64,000 nucleotides of DNA from assembly GCA_955652705.1 (NCBI GenBank), contig CATPBK010000044.1:17970-81969 (forward strand), given 5' to 3'. Each line of letters starts with the position of its first letter. Within the stretch, counting starts at the first letter, position 1. Position numbers and translations under genes: made by a program. Below, in pieces: positions 27,084-35,924 of the stretch. The DNA is from Candidatus Dormiibacterota bacterium. GTDB lineage: Bacteria > Chloroflexota > Dormibacteria > Dormibacterales > Dormibacteraceae. The notes under the pieces are model-generated. The model searched no databases and was not told where the DNA came from. It saw only the letters and a program-made list of their open reading frames with translations.

Positions 27084-29285
27084 ATGCGTCGCAGCACATC
27101 TAGAGGTACACGCCGGACGAGCTCTCGCTCGTATTCCCGGCGAAGAGGACCCAAGCGCCCGCTCCTGACGCCCCAGCAAGCCCGCGAGGCTTCGGGCGTG
27201 CTCATCATCGGGGGCGGGCTGCTGCTCGTCATCGCCTTCGCTCCGGAGCTCTGGAGCGCCTTCGGCTGGGGCTGGCCGCTGGTGCTCGCGATCGCCCTGG
27301 GCGTCGGCCTTTACCTGATCTGGCCCGAGGCGCCGGTGCTGCGGCTGATCGACGCGCTGAGCCTGGTCGTGACCGGAGCCGCGACGCTCGGCCTGCTCGC
27401 GCTGACCCACATCGGAGGCGGGGTGGCGGGCGCCGATCTCGCCCGCTACCTGGCCGCGCACGTCGGCGTCTGGGGAGCTGGCGTGGTGATGGCCACAGCG
27501 CTGGTCTTGAGCCTCATCGTCGTTTTCCACTTCAGTCCCGCCGCCACGCTGGCGGGGGTCGCCGCGGCGCTGCAGGCCACCCACGCCGAGCGCGAGCGCT
27601 TGAACCGGCTGGTCATGAGATCGGGCGCGCAGGGGGCGAAGGCACCCATGGCGCCCAAGGCGGCTCCGCAGGCGGTCAGGCCCGAGCCGGACGCAGCGCC
27701 CGAACCGGATGTGCCGCGCGCCTTTTTGAACCTCGACGAGACGGTTGAGGAGCCGGAGCCGGCCCCCCGGGCGGCGCTCTCTCCCTACGCCGAGCGCCCG
27801 GCCATGCGCGTCGTCGCCGAGCCCCAGGACGATGCACCAGAGATCGACTGGAAGCTGCCGAGCGTCGCACTCCTGGACTCGATCACAGCGCGCAAGGAGA
27901 AGATGCAGGAGGAGATCAAGCACAACGTCAAGGTCATCGAGCACACGCTCGGCACCTTCGGCGTCCAGGCGCGCGTCGTGGGCGTCAACCCAGGGCCCGC
28001 CGTAACTCAATACGAGGTCCAGCCCGCCGAAGGCGTGCCGGTCCGGCGGATAGTCACGCTCCACAACGACCTCGCCCTGGCGTTGGCCGCGTCGCCGCTG
28101 CGGATTGAGGCGCCCATCCCAGGCAAGTCGGCGGTCGGCATCGAGGTTCCCAACAAGTCGGCCAGCCTGGTCTCGCTGCGCGAGGTGATCCAGGGTCCGA
28201 ACTTCCAGGCGACCGGCTTTCACCTGCCTCTCGCGCTTGGCAATGACGTCTCCGGCGCCCCCATCGCCGGCGACCTGACGCGAATGCCGCACCTGCTCAT
28301 CGCGGGCGCCACCGGGCAGGGGAAGAGCGTCTGCATCAACGCGCTCATCTCCAGTCTGCTGTTCACGAGCACGCCCGACCGTCTGCGCCTCATGCTCATC
28401 GACCCGAAGCGCGTCGAGATGTCCGGCTACAACGGCCTCCCTCACCTGATGGTGCCGGTGATGGTCGAGACTCACCAGGCCGCCGCCGCCCTGCGCTGGG
28501 CGGTGGCCGAGATGGACCGCCGCTACAAGCTGCTCTCGGCCGCCGGGGTGCGGAACATCCAGGGCTACAACGAGAAGGCGATGGCCCAGAGCGCCAAGCC
28601 CATGGCCTACATCGTCATCGTCGTCGACGAGCTGGCCGACCTGATGATGGTCGCCGCAGGTGAGATGGAGGAGCTGATCTGCCGCATCGCGCAGCTGGCC
28701 CGGGCGGTGGGCATCCATCTGATCGTGGCCACCCAGCGCCCGTCGACCGACATCATCACGGGGCTGATCAAGGCGAACATCCCTTCGCGGATCGCCTTCG
28801 CGGTGGGGTCGCAGGTGGACAGCCGCGTGATCCTCGACCAGGGCGGCGCCGAGAAGCTGCTCGGCCGCGGCGACATGCTCTACATGCCGGTCGACGCCGG
28901 CAAGGCGACCCGCCTCCAGGGCGCTTTCGTTAGCGACAAGGAGGTCGACGCCATCGTCGGCTGGTGGAAAGGGCAGGGCGAGCCGCGGTTCATGGAGGAG
29001 GTCCTGGGCGACGCCCAGACCGCCGACTACGGGGACGTCGAACCAGGCGGTCGCAAGCTCGATCCCCTTTTCGCCCGCGCGGCGCGCGCGGTCGCGGCAG
29101 AGGGCGGTGCGTCCGTGTCGCTGGTCCAGCGCAAGTTCAACGTCGGCTACTCGCGGGCCGGCCGAATCGTCGACCAGCTCGCCGAGCACCGGGTGATCGG
29201 CGGCTACCAGGGCAGCAAGTCGCGCGAGGTCCTGATGAACCTGCCTGACGTCGACGACCTGCTCGAGCGCCTGGGCATCGAATGA
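27084..29285 (+). CDS. ftsK: DNA translocase FtsK/SpoIIIE
   Basis: Septal DNA pump for chromosome segregation. The 733 residues have a basic N-terminus, four membrane helices (about 38-160), a linker to ~255, the alpha/beta RecA-like motor (GATGQGKSVCINALI Walker A; IVIVVDELADLMM Walker B) and a winged-helix gamma domain (VQRKFNVGYSRAGRIVDQL) that reads DNA polarity signals. ATG 27084; a TATAAT element lies upstream. ATGA overlap with the rodZ-like gene. Confidence 0.95.
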   Translation: MRRSTSRGTRRTSSRSYSRRRGPKRPLLTPQQAREASGVLIIGGGLLLVIAFAPELWSAFGWGWPLVLAIALGVGLYLIWPEAPVLRLIDALSLVVTGAATLGLLALTHIGGGVAGADLARYLAAHVGVWGAGVVMATALVLSLIVVFHFSPAATLAGVAAALQATHAERERLNRLVMRSGAQGAKAPMAPKAAPQAVRPEPDAAPEPDVPRAFLNLDETVEEPEPAPRAALSPYAERPAMRVVAEPQDDAPEIDWKLPSVALLDSITARKEKMQEEIKHNVKVIEHTLGTFGVQARVVGVNPGPAVTQYEVQPAEGVPVRRIVTLHNDLALALAASPLRIEAPIPGKSAVGIEVPNKSASLVSLREVIQGPNFQATGFHLPLALGNDVSGAPIAGDLTRMPHLLIAGATGQGKSVCINALISSLLFTSTPDRLRLMLIDPKRVEMSGYNGLPHLMVPVMVETHQAAAALRWAVAEMDRRYKLLSAAGVRNIQGYNEKAMAQSAKPMAYIVIVVDELADLMMVAAGEMEELICRIAQLARAVGIHLIVATQRPSTDIITGLIKANIPSRIAFAVGSQVDSRVILDQGGAEKLLGRGDMLYMPVDAGKATRLQGAFVSDKEVDAIVGWWKGQGEPRFMEEVLGDAQTADYGDVEPGGRKLDPLFARAARAVAAEGGASVSLVQRKFNVGYSRAGRIVDQLAEHRVIGGYQGSKSREVLMNLPDVDDLLERLGIE

Positions 29286-30058
29286 GCCCAGGCGAGCGGC
29301 TGAGCACAGCTCGCACCGCTCGGCAGCTCTCGATTGCTCAAGCCGCCGCCGCCACCCGGATCCGGCAGCGGCACCTGGAGGCGCTCGAATCCGAGCGCTG
29401 GGACGACCTCCCCGCGCCGGCTTACATCCGGGGCTACCTGCGAACCTATGCGGCCTACCTTGACCTGGACGCCGCCGAGCTGCTGGAGGCGTATGAGCAG
29501 GCTGCCGGCCGTGGCTCCCGGGGCCTGGCCATCCGGCCCTTCAGCTCCCTGGCCGGCGCGCCGGGGCTGGTCGTCACCGCACCCGCAGCCGGCGCGATCG
29601 GGCTCGGGCTTCTCGTCCTCGCCTTCACGGGCTACGTCTACCACGAGGTCGACAGCCTGCGAACGCCACCCGCCACGCCCGCCCCGGCCGCGACCACGGT
29701 CCCATCGCCCTCCGCTGCGCCCTCTCCGACGCCGATCCCTTCGCCGACGCCCGTCTGGGAGGGAGTTCCCCCCTTGAGCCGTCGCTCCGGGCGGCCGTTC
29801 GCGACGGACCCCCCCAACCGCGTGAAGCTGGTGCTGAGAGCGACGGGCACGGTCTGGATCGACGTGCAGGTCGACGGCAAGCCTGAGTGGGGCGATTCGG
29901 GCAAGGTTCTGCAGCCGGGCGACACCGTCTCCTTCGACGGGATCAAGTTCAAGGTCACGAGCGGGAGGGCGGCCAACACGCTGGTCACCGTCAACGGGCG
30001 CGACCTCGGCGCGCTGGGCGACGGGGTGGTAACCCGCGAGTTCACCGCCCAGACTTAG
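29282..30058 (+). CDS. RodZ-like HTH membrane protein with repeat-encoded linker
   Basis: 258 residues: N-terminal Cro-like helix-turn-helix (LSIAQAAAATRIRQRHLEAL, YIRGYLRTYAAYL), a membrane helix (~100-122), a Pro/Thr/Ser linker, and a C-terminal DUF4115 domain from ~177 (VWIDVQVDGKPEW). This is the RodZ layout, in which the HTH domain ties MreB to the wall machinery. Residues ~160-178 (GVPPLSRRSGRPFATDPPN) come from the G6/C6 palindromic repeat. Sits between ftsK and pgsA as in many Gram-positive-type genomes. Confidence 0.82.
   Translation: MSPGERLSTARTARQLSIAQAAAATRIRQRHLEALESERWDDLPAPAYIRGYLRTYAAYLDLDAAELLEAYEQAAGRGSRGLAIRPFSSLAGAPGLVVTAPAAGAIGLGLLVLAFTGYVYHEVDSLRTPPATPAPAATTVPSPSAAPSPTPIPSPTPVWEGVPPLSRRSGRPFATDPPNRVKLVLRATGTVWIDVQVDGKPEWGDSGKVLQPGDTVSFDGIKFKVTSGRAANTLVTVNGRDLGALGDGVVTREFTAQT
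29759..29817 (+). repeat. G6/C6 palindromic element, copy 2 (RodZ linker)
   Basis: GAGGGAGTTCCCCCCTTGAG, then a stem CCGTCGC/GCGACGG with a 14-nt loop, then GACCCCCCC. It keeps the family layout with its own central stem. It lies in frame within the low-complexity linker of the RodZ-like gene. Confidence 0.65.
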
Positions 30059-30067
30059 CCTCGAATC

Positions 30068-31132
30068 TTGAACCTCCCGAACCTGCTGACCCTGAGCCGG
30101 CTGGCGGCCATCCCCGTCCTGATGGCCCTCCTCCTGGTGCACTTTGCGAACCACGACCAGATCGCCGCGGCCGTCTTCCTGCTCTTCTCGCTGACGGACA
30201 CCCTGGACGGTCAGCTCGCCCGCCGGCGGGGCGACGTGACCGAGCTCGGCAAGTTCCTCGACCCCCTGGCGGACAAGCTCTTCATCCTCTCCGTGCTGGC
30301 CGTCCTGGTGCAGGAGAGCCTGCTGCCGGCGTGGGTGGCGATCGTCATCCTCGGTCGGGAGCTGTTGATTACGATCCTCCGCTCGGTGGGGCTCGGCCAG
30401 GGCCGCGTGATCGCAGCCAGCGGCCTCGGCAAGACCAAGACGGTGAGCCAGATGGCGGCCGTCCTGCTGGTGATCCTGGCCCGTCCCTACCCGGTCCTGC
30501 ATCCGCTGGCGACCCTGGCGGTGGCGCTGACCGTGGTGGTAACCGTTTACAGCGGGCTCGATTACCTGTGGCGGTTCCGGTTCGTCCTCTCCGGGAGACC
30601 ACCCCGTCCGGCGCTGGAGCCGCTGCCGATAGGCGGCGGCAGGTCGGACGGCCACGTCGCCCGCCGGCTGGGCGAGCGGCTGCTGGAGGCCAACTTGAAG
30701 CTGGCGGTCGCCGAGTCGTGCACCGGCGGCATGCTCGCCGCCGCCCTGACCGAGATGTCGGGCAGCTCGCGCTACTTCGAGGGTGGCGTGGTCCCCTACT
30801 CGAACGAGCTGAAGGAGAGGCTGCTCGGCGTGACGGCCGAGCTCCTCCGGACGCGCGGAGCGGTGAGCGCCGAGGTCGCCGCCGCCATGGCCGAGGGGGC
30901 CCGGACGCGCCTGGGGGCGGACCTCGCCATCTCGGTGACGGGCATCGCCGGACCCGATGCGGACGGCTCCGACAAACCCGTGGGTCTGACGTTCATAGGC
31001 GTGGCCGCGCAGGGCCTGCTCACGGTCAAGCAGTTCAATTGGAAAGGCAACCGGGCGGAGAACCGTCGCCAGAGCGTCGACGCCGCCCTCCAGCTCGGGC
31101 TGGATGCGATCGACCAGGTGAAGAAGACTTGA
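30068..31132 (+). CDS. PgsA-CinA fusion: phosphatidylglycerophosphate synthase plus CinA amidase domain
   Basis: 354 residues in one frame. Residues 1-~180 are a CDP-alcohol phosphatidyltransferase (LPNLLTLSRLAAIPVLM; signature DTLDGQLARRRGDVTELGKFLDPLADK) with several membrane helices. After a ~20-residue linker, residues ~200-354 are the CinA C-terminal domain (NLKLAVAESCTGGMLAA; VSVTGIAGP-type SVTGIAGPDADGSDKPVGL), an NMN/ADP-ribose-pyrimidine amidohydrolase-type fold. In many Firmicutes pgsA, cinA and recA are separate neighbours; here the first two are joined and the MoCF-like N-terminal half of CinA is absent. TTG start at 30068. Confidence 0.9.
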   Translation: MNLPNLLTLSRLAAIPVLMALLLVHFANHDQIAAAVFLLFSLTDTLDGQLARRRGDVTELGKFLDPLADKLFILSVLAVLVQESLLPAWVAIVILGRELLITILRSVGLGQGRVIAASGLGKTKTVSQMAAVLLVILARPYPVLHPLATLAVALTVVVTVYSGLDYLWRFRFVLSGRPPRPALEPLPIGGGRSDGHVARRLGERLLEANLKLAVAESCTGGMLAAALTEMSGSSRYFEGGVVPYSNELKERLLGVTAELLRTRGAVSAEVAAAMAEGARTRLGADLAISVTGIAGPDADGSDKPVGLTFIGVAAQGLLTVKQFNWKGNRAENRRQSVDAALQLGLDAIDQVKKT

Positions 31133-31157
31133 CTCCACGAACAATTGTTCGTATGGT
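31129..31157 (+). promoter_or_regulatory. recA promoter with SOS box between -35 and -10
   Basis: TTGACT (31129-31134), a 17-nt spacer and TATGGT (31152-31157). The spacer holds a perfect 14-bp palindrome, CGAACAATTGTTCG (31138-31151), matching the Gram-positive LexA box GAACNNNNGTTC. LexA bound there would block RNA polymerase. The -35 overlaps the stop of the pgsA-cinA gene. Confidence 0.88.
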
Positions 31158-31247
31158 TGGCCGACTCTGCTTTACAGACCCGCTTGATCTTGCACCCGCA
31201 CCGGTACAAGACTTGCTGCACTTAAATTCTTGGAGAGGATGACGAAG

Positions 31248-32321
31248 TTGGACAACAAAGAAAAAGCGCTCAGCACCGCGGTCGCGCAGATCAAGAAGGA
31301 GCACGGAGAAGGCGCGATCATGTTTCTCGGAGAGGCGGCGAAGCAGCGTGAGGTCCTGGTCATACCGACCGGAGCCCTTCCGCTCGACTTGGCGCTCGGA
31401 GTGGGGGGGATCCCGCGAGGCAGGGTCGTGGAGATCTACGGCCCCGAGTCGGCGGGCAAGACCACGCTTGCGCTGCACGTGATCGCCGAGGCGCAAAAGC
31501 TCGGTGGGGTGGCGGCTTTCGTCGACGCCGAGCACGCCCTCGATCCCATCTACGCGGCCCGCATCGGGGTCAAGATCGACGAGCTCCTGATCAGCCAGCC
31601 CGACACTGGAGAGCAGGCGCTCGAGATCGTCGAGGTGCTGGTCCGGAGCAACGCCGTCGACGTGGTCGTCATCGACTCGGTCGCGGCCCTGGTCCCCAAG
31701 GCCGAGATCGAGGGTGACATGGGCGACTCGCACATGGGACTCCAGGCTCGCCTGATGTCGCAGGCAATGCGCAAGCTGACCGCCTTCATCTCCAAGTCCA
31801 ACTGCTCAGTGATCTTCCTGAACCAGCTCCGTGAGAAGGTCGGGATCATGTTCGGCAACCCGGAGACGCAGCCGGGCGGCCGGGCGCTCAAGTTCTACTC
31901 ATCCATCCGCCTGGACATCCGCAAGGTCGAGGTGATCAAGTCCGGGCTCGACTCGATCGGCGCGCGCGTCAAGGTGAAGGTCGTCAAGAACAAGGTCGCG
32001 CCGCCGTTCCGCTCGGCCGAGTTCGACATCCTGGCCGACGGCATCTCCCGCGAGGGCGCCATCATCGACGCTGCGATCGAGCACGGGATCGTCGACAAGA
32101 GCGGCTCCTGGCTGTCCTACGGCGACGCCCGGCTGGGCCAAGGCCGCGAGGGCGTGCGCAACTACCTGCGCGAGAACCCGTCGCTGGCGGCCGAAATCGA
32201 AGGCAAGGTGCGGGCCAAGGTGGCCGATGCGGCCGCCCCGCTCGCGAGCGGATCCAATGGAGCCCGGCCTGCCGCGGCCCCGAGCGACCAGGAGACAGAA
32301 GGAGCCCCGGTCGAGCTCTGA
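31248..32321 (+). CDS. recA: Recombinase RecA
   Basis: Strand-exchange ATPase and LexA co-protease. Motifs: [19 protein letters not shown] (Walker A), [18 protein letters not shown] (Walker B and after), [17 protein letters not shown] and [20 protein letters not shown] 31248 is placed 9 nt after GGAGAGG and gives 357 residues starting (M)[16 protein letters not shown]; the in-frame ATG 31239 is too close to that site. Controlled by the SOS promoter upstream. Overlaps recX. Confidence 0.97.
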   Translation: MDNKEKALSTAVAQIKKEHGEGAIMFLGEAAKQREVLVIPTGALPLDLALGVGGIPRGRVVEIYGPESAGKTTLALHVIAEAQKLGGVAAFVDAEHALDPIYAARIGVKIDELLISQPDTGEQALEIVEVLVRSNAVDVVVIDSVAALVPKAEIEGDMGDSHMGLQARLMSQAMRKLTAFISKSNCSVIFLNQLREKVGIMFGNPETQPGGRALKFYSSIRLDIRKVEVIKSGLDSIGARVKVKVVKNKVAPPFRSAEFDILADGISREGAIIDAAIEHGIVDKSGSWLSYGDARLGQGREGVRNYLRENPSLAAEIEGKVRAKVADAAAPLASGSNGARPAAAPSDQETEGAPVEL

Positions 32322-32766
32322 CCCGGGTCCCGGCGCCTACGACGTCGGGATGCGACTCCTGGCGGTGAGGCCGCATTCGACGGCCGAGCTGCGCCGCAAG
32401 CTGGCGCGGCGGGGCTTCGCAGCGGACGACGTTCAGGCCACACTGACGCGACTTCTCGAACGCGGCTACCTGGACGACGCCGCTTACTCCCGGGCCCTGG
32501 TCAGGCGACGGGCGGAGAGCCGGGGCGCCCGCGCGATCGGAGCCGAGCTCTTCGCGAAGGGCATCGGCCGGGAGGTCGCCGGCGCGGCCCTGGCTGGTCT
32601 CGACCGCCTAGTGGAGCTGGAGGCGGCCGAACGCCTCGTCCGCCGGCTTGGTCGCGGACTCGCCGGAAATGAGCTCCTGCAGTCGGTCGGCCCGAAGCTG
32701 CTGCGCCGAGGCTTTGCGCCTCACCTCGTTCGGGAGGCCTGCCGCAGGGCCGACCGGCCGGGGTAG
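32257..32766 (+). CDS. recX: Regulatory protein RecX
   Basis: Inhibitor of RecA filaments. About 169 residues from ATG 32257; the conserved core begins near [22 protein letters not shown] and continues [32 protein letters not shown], a chain of three-helix repeats. The gene begins inside recA (65-nt overlap), so the two are coupled. An earlier ATG at 32227 is possible. A class B RNA element follows 10 nt after the stop. Confidence 0.88.
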   Translation: MEPGLPRPRATRRQKEPRSSSDPGPGAYDVGMRLLAVRPHSTAELRRKLARRGFAADDVQATLTRLLERGYLDDAAYSRALVRRRAESRGARAIGAELFAKGIGREVAGAALAGLDRLVELEAAERLVRRLGRGLAGNELLQSVGPKLLRRGFAPHLVREACRRADRPG

Positions 32767-32776
32767 TCGGCGTTAA

Positions 32777-32987
32777 GTGGACGGTAGCGGCGGAAAGACG
32801 GGCGTCCGACCTCCCAGGCCGCCGGGCGCCCCATCGGCCGCTGATGCCTTTGTCGAGGGGCCCGGCGCGCGTCGTCACGCATCTCTGGATGCGCTGCCTA
32901 GCGCGCCACCCCATCCTCGGCACCGACGGCCTGGACGGCCGGCCTTCGGCCCCTTGGGCCGCTACGCCTTCCGCCGCAACCGTCCAC
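32777..32987 (+). ncRNA. Candidate structured RNA, class B copy 2, between recX and rny
   Basis: 211 nt closed by a perfect 9-bp pairing, 32777-32785 with 32979-32987. The central hairpin CGCATC-TCTG-GATGCG (32878-32893) matches the one in copy 1 in stem but not loop, and the flanking core (GGGCCCGGCGCGCGTCGTC, GCGCTGCCTAGCGC, CCACCCCATCCT, GGCACCGACGGCC) is almost unchanged. The closing helix differs in sequence from copy 1 yet still pairs. It ends about 120 nt before the rny start. Confidence 0.68.
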
Positions 32988-33108
32988 TAGAATTCGAGAG
33001 TCCGTTTCAGCTCCGCTGAGCGGTCTTCAAGTGTCCTGACCCCGCGCCGGGCCCACGCCCTGCGCCGGTTGAGCACCTTCACAACCGAATACGAGGTGAC
33101 AGCGAACT

Positions 33109-34650
33109 ATGACCAACATCGTTCTGGTCACGGCCGTCGTCGTGCTCGCGCTGATCGCGCTTGGGCTCGGCGCCGGTCTGATCTTCCTACTCACGCGACC
33201 GCGCATCACCGCGCCGCCCATCGATGCGGAGGAGCTGCGCAGGCAGGTCCACTCCGAGATCGAAGCCTCCATGAAGGACCGGCTGCTGGAAGCCAAGGAG
33301 GAGGCGGTCCGAATCCGGACCGAGGGGGACCGGGAAGCGCGCGAAACCAAGGCGCAGGCCCAGCAAGTCGAGCGCCGCCTCCTGCAGAAAGAGGAGAACC
33401 TCGACCGCCGCTCCGAGGAGCTGAACCGGCGCGAGCAGTCGCTCAGCGACAAGGAGAAGCACCTGGATGAGCTGCGTGAGCAGCTCGAGATGGCCGGGAA
33501 ACAGCGTCTCGCCGAACTGGAGCGGGTCGCCAACATGACCCGCCAGGAAGCGCAAGGCGTCCTCATGAGCGAGCTCGAGCAGGAGCTTCGCAACGAGATC
33601 GCCCGCAAGGTCCGGGAGGCCGACCTGGCCGCCCGCGACGAAAGCGAGAAGCGGGCGCGCAAGATCGTAACCGAGGTAATCCAGCGGGTGGCCGCCGACC
33701 AGACGGCGGAAACTTCCGTTTCCGTCCTGCCGCTGCCGTCAGAGGATATGAAGGGCAGGATCATCGGGCGGGAGGGTCGGAACATCCGAGCGCTCCAGCA
33801 AGCGACCGGGATCGACATCATCGTCGACGACACCCCCGAGGCCGTGATCATCAGCGGCTTCGACCCGGTCCGGCGGGAAGTCGCCCGCGCCACCTTGAAC
33901 AAGCTCATCGTCGACGGCCGGATCCATCCGGCCCGCATCGAAGAAACCGTCGTCAAGGCTCGCCAGGAAGTCCAGCAGCGGATCAAAGAGGAGGGCGAAG
34001 CAGCCGTCCTCGAGGTCGGTCTGCAGGGGCTGCACCCCGAGGTGGTCCGCCACCTGGGGATCCTCCGCTTCCGGACCAGCTACGGGCAGCAGGTCCTGAG
34101 CCATTCAAAGGAGGTCGCCCACCTCGCCGCCATGATGGCGAGCGAGATCGGGGCCGACGTTCGCATCTCGAAGATGTCTGGACTGCTCCACGACATCGGT
34201 AAAGCGATCGACCATGAGGTCGAGGGATCACACGCCGTGATCGGCGCCGACCTCCTCCAGCGCCACGGCGTGCCCGCGCCGGTGGTGCACGCGGTGCGGG
34301 CCCACCACTACGACGAGGAGCCGCACACGCTCGAGGCTCTCCTCCTGATCGCGGCGGACGCCATCTCGGCGGCACGGCCGGGAGCCCGCCGGGAAACCCT
34401 CGAGGCCTACATCAAGCGCCTCGAGAAGCTCGAGGAGATCGCCAACTCGTTCGAAGGCGTCGAGCAGAGCTACGCGATCCAGGCCGGACGCGAGGTCCGG
34501 ATCCTGGTCAAGCCGGACTCGATCGACGACACTCAGGCTCAGCTCATGGCTCGCGACATCGCGAACCGCATCGAGCGCGAGCTCAGCTACCCGGGCCAGA
34601 TCCGGGTCACTGTCGTCCGCGAAACGCGCGCTATCGAGTACGCAAAGTGA
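33109..34650 (+). CDS. rny: Ribonuclease Y
   Basis: Membrane-anchored endoribonuclease that starts mRNA decay. The 513 residues have an N-terminal membrane helix (4-26), a long charged coiled coil (~35-200), a KH domain ([21 protein letters not shown]) and an HD domain ([19 protein letters not shown]). ATG 33109 with GAGGTGA upstream. A class B element precedes it, and a terminator with further hairpins follows. Confidence 0.96.
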   Translation: MTNIVLVTAVVVLALIALGLGAGLIFLLTRPRITAPPIDAEELRRQVHSEIEASMKDRLLEAKEEAVRIRTEGDREARETKAQAQQVERRLLQKEENLDRRSEELNRREQSLSDKEKHLDELREQLEMAGKQRLAELERVANMTRQEAQGVLMSELEQELRNEIARKVREADLAARDESEKRARKIVTEVIQRVAADQTAETSVSVLPLPSEDMKGRIIGREGRNIRALQQATGIDIIVDDTPEAVIISGFDPVRREVARATLNKLIVDGRIHPARIEETVVKARQEVQQRIKEEGEAAVLEVGLQGLHPEVVRHLGILRFRTSYGQQVLSHSKEVAHLAAMMASEIGADVRISKMSGLLHDIGKAIDHEVEGSHAVIGADLLQRHGVPAPVVHAVRAHHYDEEPHTLEALLLIAADAISAARPGARRETLEAYIKRLEKLEEIANSFEGVEQSYAIQAGREVRILVKPDSIDDTQAQLMARDIANRIERELSYPGQIRVTVVRETRAIEYAK

Positions 34651-34652
34651 AA

Positions 34653-34754
34653 ATGCCTGGGGGTACCCCGATGGTTCCCTCAGGGAACCCCTTCCGCTCG
34701 GCACGCCATAAGGCATCGATTAGTACAACTCAATCGGCCGGGATAAACCCGGCC
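34653..34754 (+). ncRNA. Candidate structured RNA downstream of rny
   Basis: Between rny and ymdB a run of helices can be drawn: a closing ATGCCT/AGGCAT (34653-34658 with 34711-34716) around GGGGTACCCC and a perfect hairpin GGTTCCC-TCA-GGGAACC (34673-34689), then CGATT/AATCG (34717-34736), then GGCCGGG-ATAAA-CCCGGCC (34736-34754). A strong terminator follows. This could be a small RNA, a leader of ymdB ended by an attenuator, or a 3' UTR of rny. No known class recognised. Confidence 0.45.
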
Positions 34755-34778
34755 TACGCACGACGTCTCAAGTAAGGA

Positions 34779-34814
34779 AAAGGGGATCCCGCTCGCGGGG
34801 TCCCCTTTGTTTTT
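34779..34814 (+). terminator. Rho-independent terminator before ymdB
   Basis: A 12-bp stem, AAGGGGATCCCG with CGGGGTCCCCTT (one G.T pair), loop CTCG, followed by TGTTTTT. It ends the rny transcript or attenuates ymdB, which starts 21 nt later. Confidence 0.85.
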
Positions 34815-34834
34815 GATCACTAGACTGAGCGGCT

Positions 34835-35623
34835 GTGCCGGACCCCTTCAAGCTCTTGTTCGTCGCCGACGTCGTCGGCAAGCCGGGCCGTGAGGCACTC
34901 ACCGCGATCCTCCCCGAGCTGAAGCGGGAGTTCCGGCCGAGTCTCGTGATCGTCAACGGTGAGAACTCTGCCGGCGGCTTCGGGCTCACCGCCGCCACCA
35001 TCCAAGAGATGAAGTCGGCGGGCGCCGAAGTCATCACGACCGGCAACCACGTCTTCGACCAGCGGGACTTCGTTCCGGTCCTGCCGGAGCAGGACCGCGT
35101 GCTCAGGCCGGCCAACTACCCGCCCGGCGCGCCTGGCGTCGGCCACTGCCTCGTCGATGCCGACGGCGAGAAGGTGCTCGTTCTGAACCTCATGGGCCGG
35201 CTCTTCATGACCGACACCGACGACCCTTTCCGAGCCGCCGACGCGATCCTGGCCGGCGCACCGGAGCACAAGATCTCGATCTGCGACATGCATGGCGAGG
35301 CGACTTCCGAGAAGATCGCGATGGGCTGGTATCTGGACGGCCGGGTGAGCGCCGTCGTGGGCACGCACACTCACGTGGCGACCGCCGACAGTCGCATCCT
35401 GCCTGGCGGTACCGCCTATGTCAGCGACGTCGGCATGGTGGGTCCCCGCGACAGCGTTATCGGCATGGAGGTGAAGGGAGTTCTACGCCGGTTTCTGACC
35501 GGCGTCCCCCAGCGCTGGAAGGTCGCAGATGGACCCGTGACATTCAATTCGGTATTGATTACGATTGACAGGCTCACGGGCCGGGCCTTAACGATCCAGC
35601 GCATCGATCGAGAACACAAGTGA
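34835..35623 (+). CDS. ymdB: YmdB-family metallophosphoesterase
   Basis: Phosphodiesterase acting on 2',3'-cyclic nucleotides in characterised members. In 262 residues: FVADVVGKPGREAL, VNGENSAGGFGLT, TTGNHVFDQRDF, DMHGEATSEKIAMGWYLDG and GTHTHVATADSRILPGGTAY, the metal ligands of the family. GTG 34835. The rny-ymdB-spoVS order is conserved in spore-formers and relatives. Confidence 0.94.
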   Translation: MPDPFKLLFVADVVGKPGREALTAILPELKREFRPSLVIVNGENSAGGFGLTAATIQEMKSAGAEVITTGNHVFDQRDFVPVLPEQDRVLRPANYPPGAPGVGHCLVDADGEKVLVLNLMGRLFMTDTDDPFRAADAILAGAPEHKISICDMHGEATSEKIAMGWYLDGRVSAVVGTHTHVATADSRILPGGTAYVSDVGMVGPRDSVIGMEVKGVLRRFLTGVPQRWKVADGPVTFNSVLITIDRLTGRALTIQRIDREHK

Positions 35624-35663
35624 CGTGGGGGTTTCAGCAATGACCGGGGAGGGGCGCGCGCCA

Positions 35664-35924
35664 GTGGAGATCCTGAAGGTCTCCGCGACGTCGAAGCCTG
35701 TCGCGGTGGCTGGCGCGATCGCGGGCGTCATCCGCAGCGCGTCCCGGGTTGAAGTCCAGGCCATCGGCGCCGGCGCTATCAACCAGGCCGTGAAGGCCAT
35801 CGCCATCAGCCGAGGCTACGTGGCTCCCGGCGGACTCGACATCGTCTGCATCCCCTCGTTCATCGACATTTCGATCGATGGCGAGGAGAGGACGGGCATC
35901 CGCCTCCTGGTCGAGGTCCGCTGA
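35664..35924 (+). CDS. spoVS: Stage V sporulation protein S
   Basis: Alba-like small nucleic-acid-binding protein. From GTG 35664 the product is MEILKVSATSKPVAVAG and on, exactly 86 residues as in Bacillus, with the invariant EVQAIGAGAINQAVKAIAI and SIDGEERTGIRLLVE. GGGGAGG lies ~11 nt upstream. Earlier in-frame starts (35625, 35640) would add non-conserved residues. SpoVS occurs in non-sporulating lineages too, so this does not prove sporulation. Its stop overlaps the inferred miaB CTG (CTGA). Confidence 0.94.
   Translation: MEILKVSATSKPVAVAGAIAGVIRSASRVEVQAIGAGAINQAVKAIAISRGYVAPGGLDIVCIPSFIDISIDGEERTGIRLLVEVR

Noticed and set aside
31400..31420. GGGGGG run within recA resembling the palindromic element
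   Set aside because: Encodes the conserved GVGGIPRGR of RecA and lacks the second half of the element.
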